In this document: one piece after another, positions 6,060 through 7,062 of the stretch
Numbering within the stretch: position 1 is the first letter of the stretch
Layout: every line of letters begins with the position of its first letter
NCBI GenBank assembly: GCA_937873285.1
Contig: CALMNV010000159.1
Location: 1-7,062, forward strand
Direction of reading: 5' to 3'
Source of the DNA: an uncultured Intrasporangium sp.
GTDB lineage: Bacteria > Actinomycetota > Actinomycetes > Actinomycetales > Dermatophilaceae
Length of the DNA stretch: 7,062 nucleotides
Notes under the pieces: generated by a model
Seen by the model: only the letters and a program-made list of their open reading frames with translations
Database searches by the model: none
Told to the model about the DNA's origin: nothing
Made by a program: the position numbers and the translations under genes

Positions 6060-6088
6060 AGTCTAGCGAGAGGATGAGACGAGGTCAG
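6060..6088 (-). promoter_or_regulatory. Promoter of the amidohydrolase gene, probably giving a leaderless transcript
   Basis: On the minus strand a -35-like CTGACC (6083-6088) and a -10 TAGACT (6060-6065) are separated by exactly 17 bp. Only nine bases lie between the -10 and the ATG at 6050, so transcription would begin at or within a few bases of the start codon. That fits the absence of a Shine-Dalgarno there and the frequent use of leaderless mRNA in actinobacteria. The site lies in the 65-bp divergent region shared with the FhuF-like gene. Confidence 0.55.
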
Positions 6089-6103
6089 TGCCGTCGAGGA
6101 CGT

Positions 6104-6109
6104 GAAGGG
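6104..6109 (+). promoter_or_regulatory. Ribosome binding site of the FhuF-like gene
   Basis: GAAGGG, six bases before the ATG at 6116. It favours that start over the in-frame ATGs at 6074 and 6110; for the one at 6110 the motif would touch the start codon. Confidence 0.55.
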
Positions 6110-6115
6110 ATGCGC

Positions 6116-6877
6116 ATGGACCGCTCGGGGGAAGCGCCTCCGGACGCTGCTTCGGTGCTGCAGCGGGTCGAGCGCGCCGTCGGCTGGGCACGGGTCGGCG
6201 TCGACGACCACCCCCGCGGGACCTCCTGCGGCGCGGTGGTGCGCAGCGCCCGAGCGGGGCAGGACCCGCTCCGCGGCTGGCGCGAGGCGCTCGGCGACCA
6301 GCTGCGTGCGGCCGGCAACGTCGCTCCGGCGCACCTGGTCGCGGCGTTCGTGCTCCAGTGGTGGTGCCAGGTGGCCGCCGTGCCGATCGGGTATGCCGCC
6401 TCGCTCGGTCCGTGGCTGATGCGGCCCGCCCCGGCGGACCTGGCCTTTGAGCTGGCTGCCGGGCTCTACCCCGGCCGGATCACGGCATCGCCGGGCACGG
6501 CGCTCGACGTGGTGCCGGACCTGGCGCACCGGCTGGCCGCGGCGGAGACCGCCTACCACGCCGTCGTCGCCGACGTGGCGCGCGGCTTCGCCCCGGAGGT
6601 GCGGATGGGCTCACGGCAGCGGTGGGGGGTGGTCTCGGACACGTGGCACGCCACGCTGCATGCGGCGGCGAGCGCACCGGGAGCCCTCACCGGGACCGCT
6701 TCCTGGCAGGCTTCCGACGCCATCGCCGCATCGGCTCCCGGCCACGCTCCCGAGCCCGCGCCCCGGCGGGTGTCGTGCTGCTTCCTCTACCTGCTGCCCG
6801 GCTGCGACACGTGCGCCACATGCCCCCGCCGCCGCACGGCACCCGTCGCCGCCCCGCCGCGCCGGGGAGCCGGCTGA
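6116..6877 (+). CDS. FhuF-like (2Fe-2S)-binding protein, putative ferric-siderophore reductase
   Basis: A 253-residue protein, about the size of FhuF-type reductases, which reduce iron in ferric siderophores at the cytoplasmic face of the membrane. The diagnostic feature is the C-terminal motif around SCCFLYLLPGCDTCATCP (220-237). Its Cys221-Cys222-X10-Cys233-X2-Cys236 pattern is exactly the four-cysteine [2Fe-2S] signature of FhuF, preceded by the usual Arg-rich stretch. An additional Cys230 lies inside the X10 spacer. The body is Ala/Trp-rich, with the helix AAFVLQWWCQVAAVPIGYAA (76-95) and an Ala/Pro-rich linker (about 195-218). The basic Pro-rich tail after 237 is probably disordered. The start at 6116 is chosen on the Shine-Dalgarno at 6104-6109. 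It is transcribed alone, divergent from the amidohydrolase and convergent with the mutase. No DtxR/IdeR-type iron box is visible upstream, and no siderophore uptake gene is in view. Iron reduction is inferred from the family motif. Confidence 0.8.
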   Translation: MDRSGEAPPDAASVLQRVERAVGWARVGVDDHPRGTSCGAVVRSARAGQDPLRGWREALGDQLRAAGNVAPAHLVAAFVLQWWCQVAAVPIGYAASLGPWLMRPAPADLAFELAAGLYPGRITASPGTALDVVPDLAHRLAAAETAYHAVVADVARGFAPEVRMGSRQRWGVVSDTWHATLHAAASAPGALTGTASWQASDAIAASAPGHAPEPAPRRVSCCFLYLLPGCDTCATCPRRRTAPVAAPPRRGAG

Positions 6878-6916
6878 GCGGCATCCGGCCCGGCCGCGCG
6901 CCGTGAGGCCCGCCCG

Positions 6917-7062
6917 TCAGAAGTCCTCTCGCGGCCGGTAGACGCCCCACACCTCGCGCAGCGCGTGCGCCACCTCGCCCCCGGTGGCCCGGGCGGCCAG
7001 CGCCTCCTTGGGCGGGTAGAGGACGTTGTCGGTGCCCCGCGCAGCCTCCTGCAGCCGGGCCA
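6917..7062 (-). CDS. Acyl-CoA (isobutyryl/methylmalonyl-CoA type) mutase large subunit, C-terminal end only
   Basis: The last 47 residues of a gene that enters from the right edge. The peptide contains GTDNVLYPPKEALAARATGG, then EVAHALREVWGVYRP and a terminal REDF. This closely resembles the end of the substrate-binding large subunit of B12-dependent acyl-CoA mutases (IcmA-like or methylmalonyl-CoA mutase family), where the usual text is GTDN-LYP-KEALAARAT-GEVC-ALREVWG-Y-P. The protein ends here without a cobalamin-binding domain, as expected for the large chain that works with a separate small B12-binding subunit. Those enzymes rearrange branched acyl-CoAs in valine/fatty-acid or propionate metabolism. 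It converges with the FhuF-like gene across a 39-bp gap that has only a weak GC dyad. Which mutase type it is cannot be decided from the tail. Confidence 0.82.
   Translation of the reverse strand, partial: ARLQEAARGTDNVLYPPKEALAARATGGEVAHALREVWGVYRPREDF

Noticed and set aside
4698..6077. Long open frame on the plus strand opposite the amidohydrolase (459 codons)
   Set aside because: Antisense shadow of a gene with all M20D motifs; composition is Arg/Gly/Asp/His-rich without a domain.
6878..6916. Bidirectional terminator between the convergent FhuF-like and mutase genes
   Set aside because: Only 4-5 bp GC stems with poor loops can be drawn and there is no T-run, so I cannot support a call.

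Overview
The window is GC-rich (about 70% by eye), with strongly G/C-ending codons and GTG and TTG starts. This points to a high-GC Gram-positive actinobacterium. Gene content and order resemble what I know from Intrasporangiaceae-like genomes, but that family-level guess is inference. I see no integrase, transposase, tRNA, rRNA or CRISPR array.

Layout. Most genes are on the minus strand and read right to left. From the right: the C-terminal end of an acyl-CoA (isobutyryl/methylmalonyl-type) mutase large subunit (6917-7062, minus, cut by the window edge). Convergent with it is a FhuF-like [2Fe-2S] protein (6116-6877, plus). Divergent from that is an M20D-type amidohydrolase (4773-6050, minus). 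Then comes a BMP/PnrA-type lipoprotein that should bind nucleosides (3603-4661, minus). A 543-bp gap with an unusual repeat structure follows (3060-3602). Then come a double-NBD ABC ATPase (1470-3059), a first permease (361-1473) and the start of a second permease (1-364). The last three genes overlap head to tail by 4 bp (ATGA and GTGA), so they are very likely one translationally coupled operon.

Function. The lipoprotein, ATPase and two permeases have the composition of a BMP-family nucleoside importer (PnrA/NupABC/RnsABCD type). The lipoprotein would capture a nucleoside outside the membrane, the two dissimilar permeases would form the channel, and the fused ATPase would power it. In many actinobacteria the genes after the second permease are cytidine deaminase, thymidine phosphorylase and adenosine deaminase; those would lie beyond position 1 and cannot be seen here. 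The amidohydrolase is a frequent neighbour whose substrate is unknown.

Most unusual part. The gap between lipoprotein and ATPase holds four perfectly contiguous 32-bp tandem units (3437-3564), a partial fifth unit, and a decayed unit in register at 3405-3436. Two more copies of the unit's core, in opposite orientation, lie at 3179-3254. It is not a CRISPR and shows no credible coding capacity. It separates the binding-protein gene from the rest of its transporter and is the feature most worth following up. The rest is ordinary actinobacterial chromosome.
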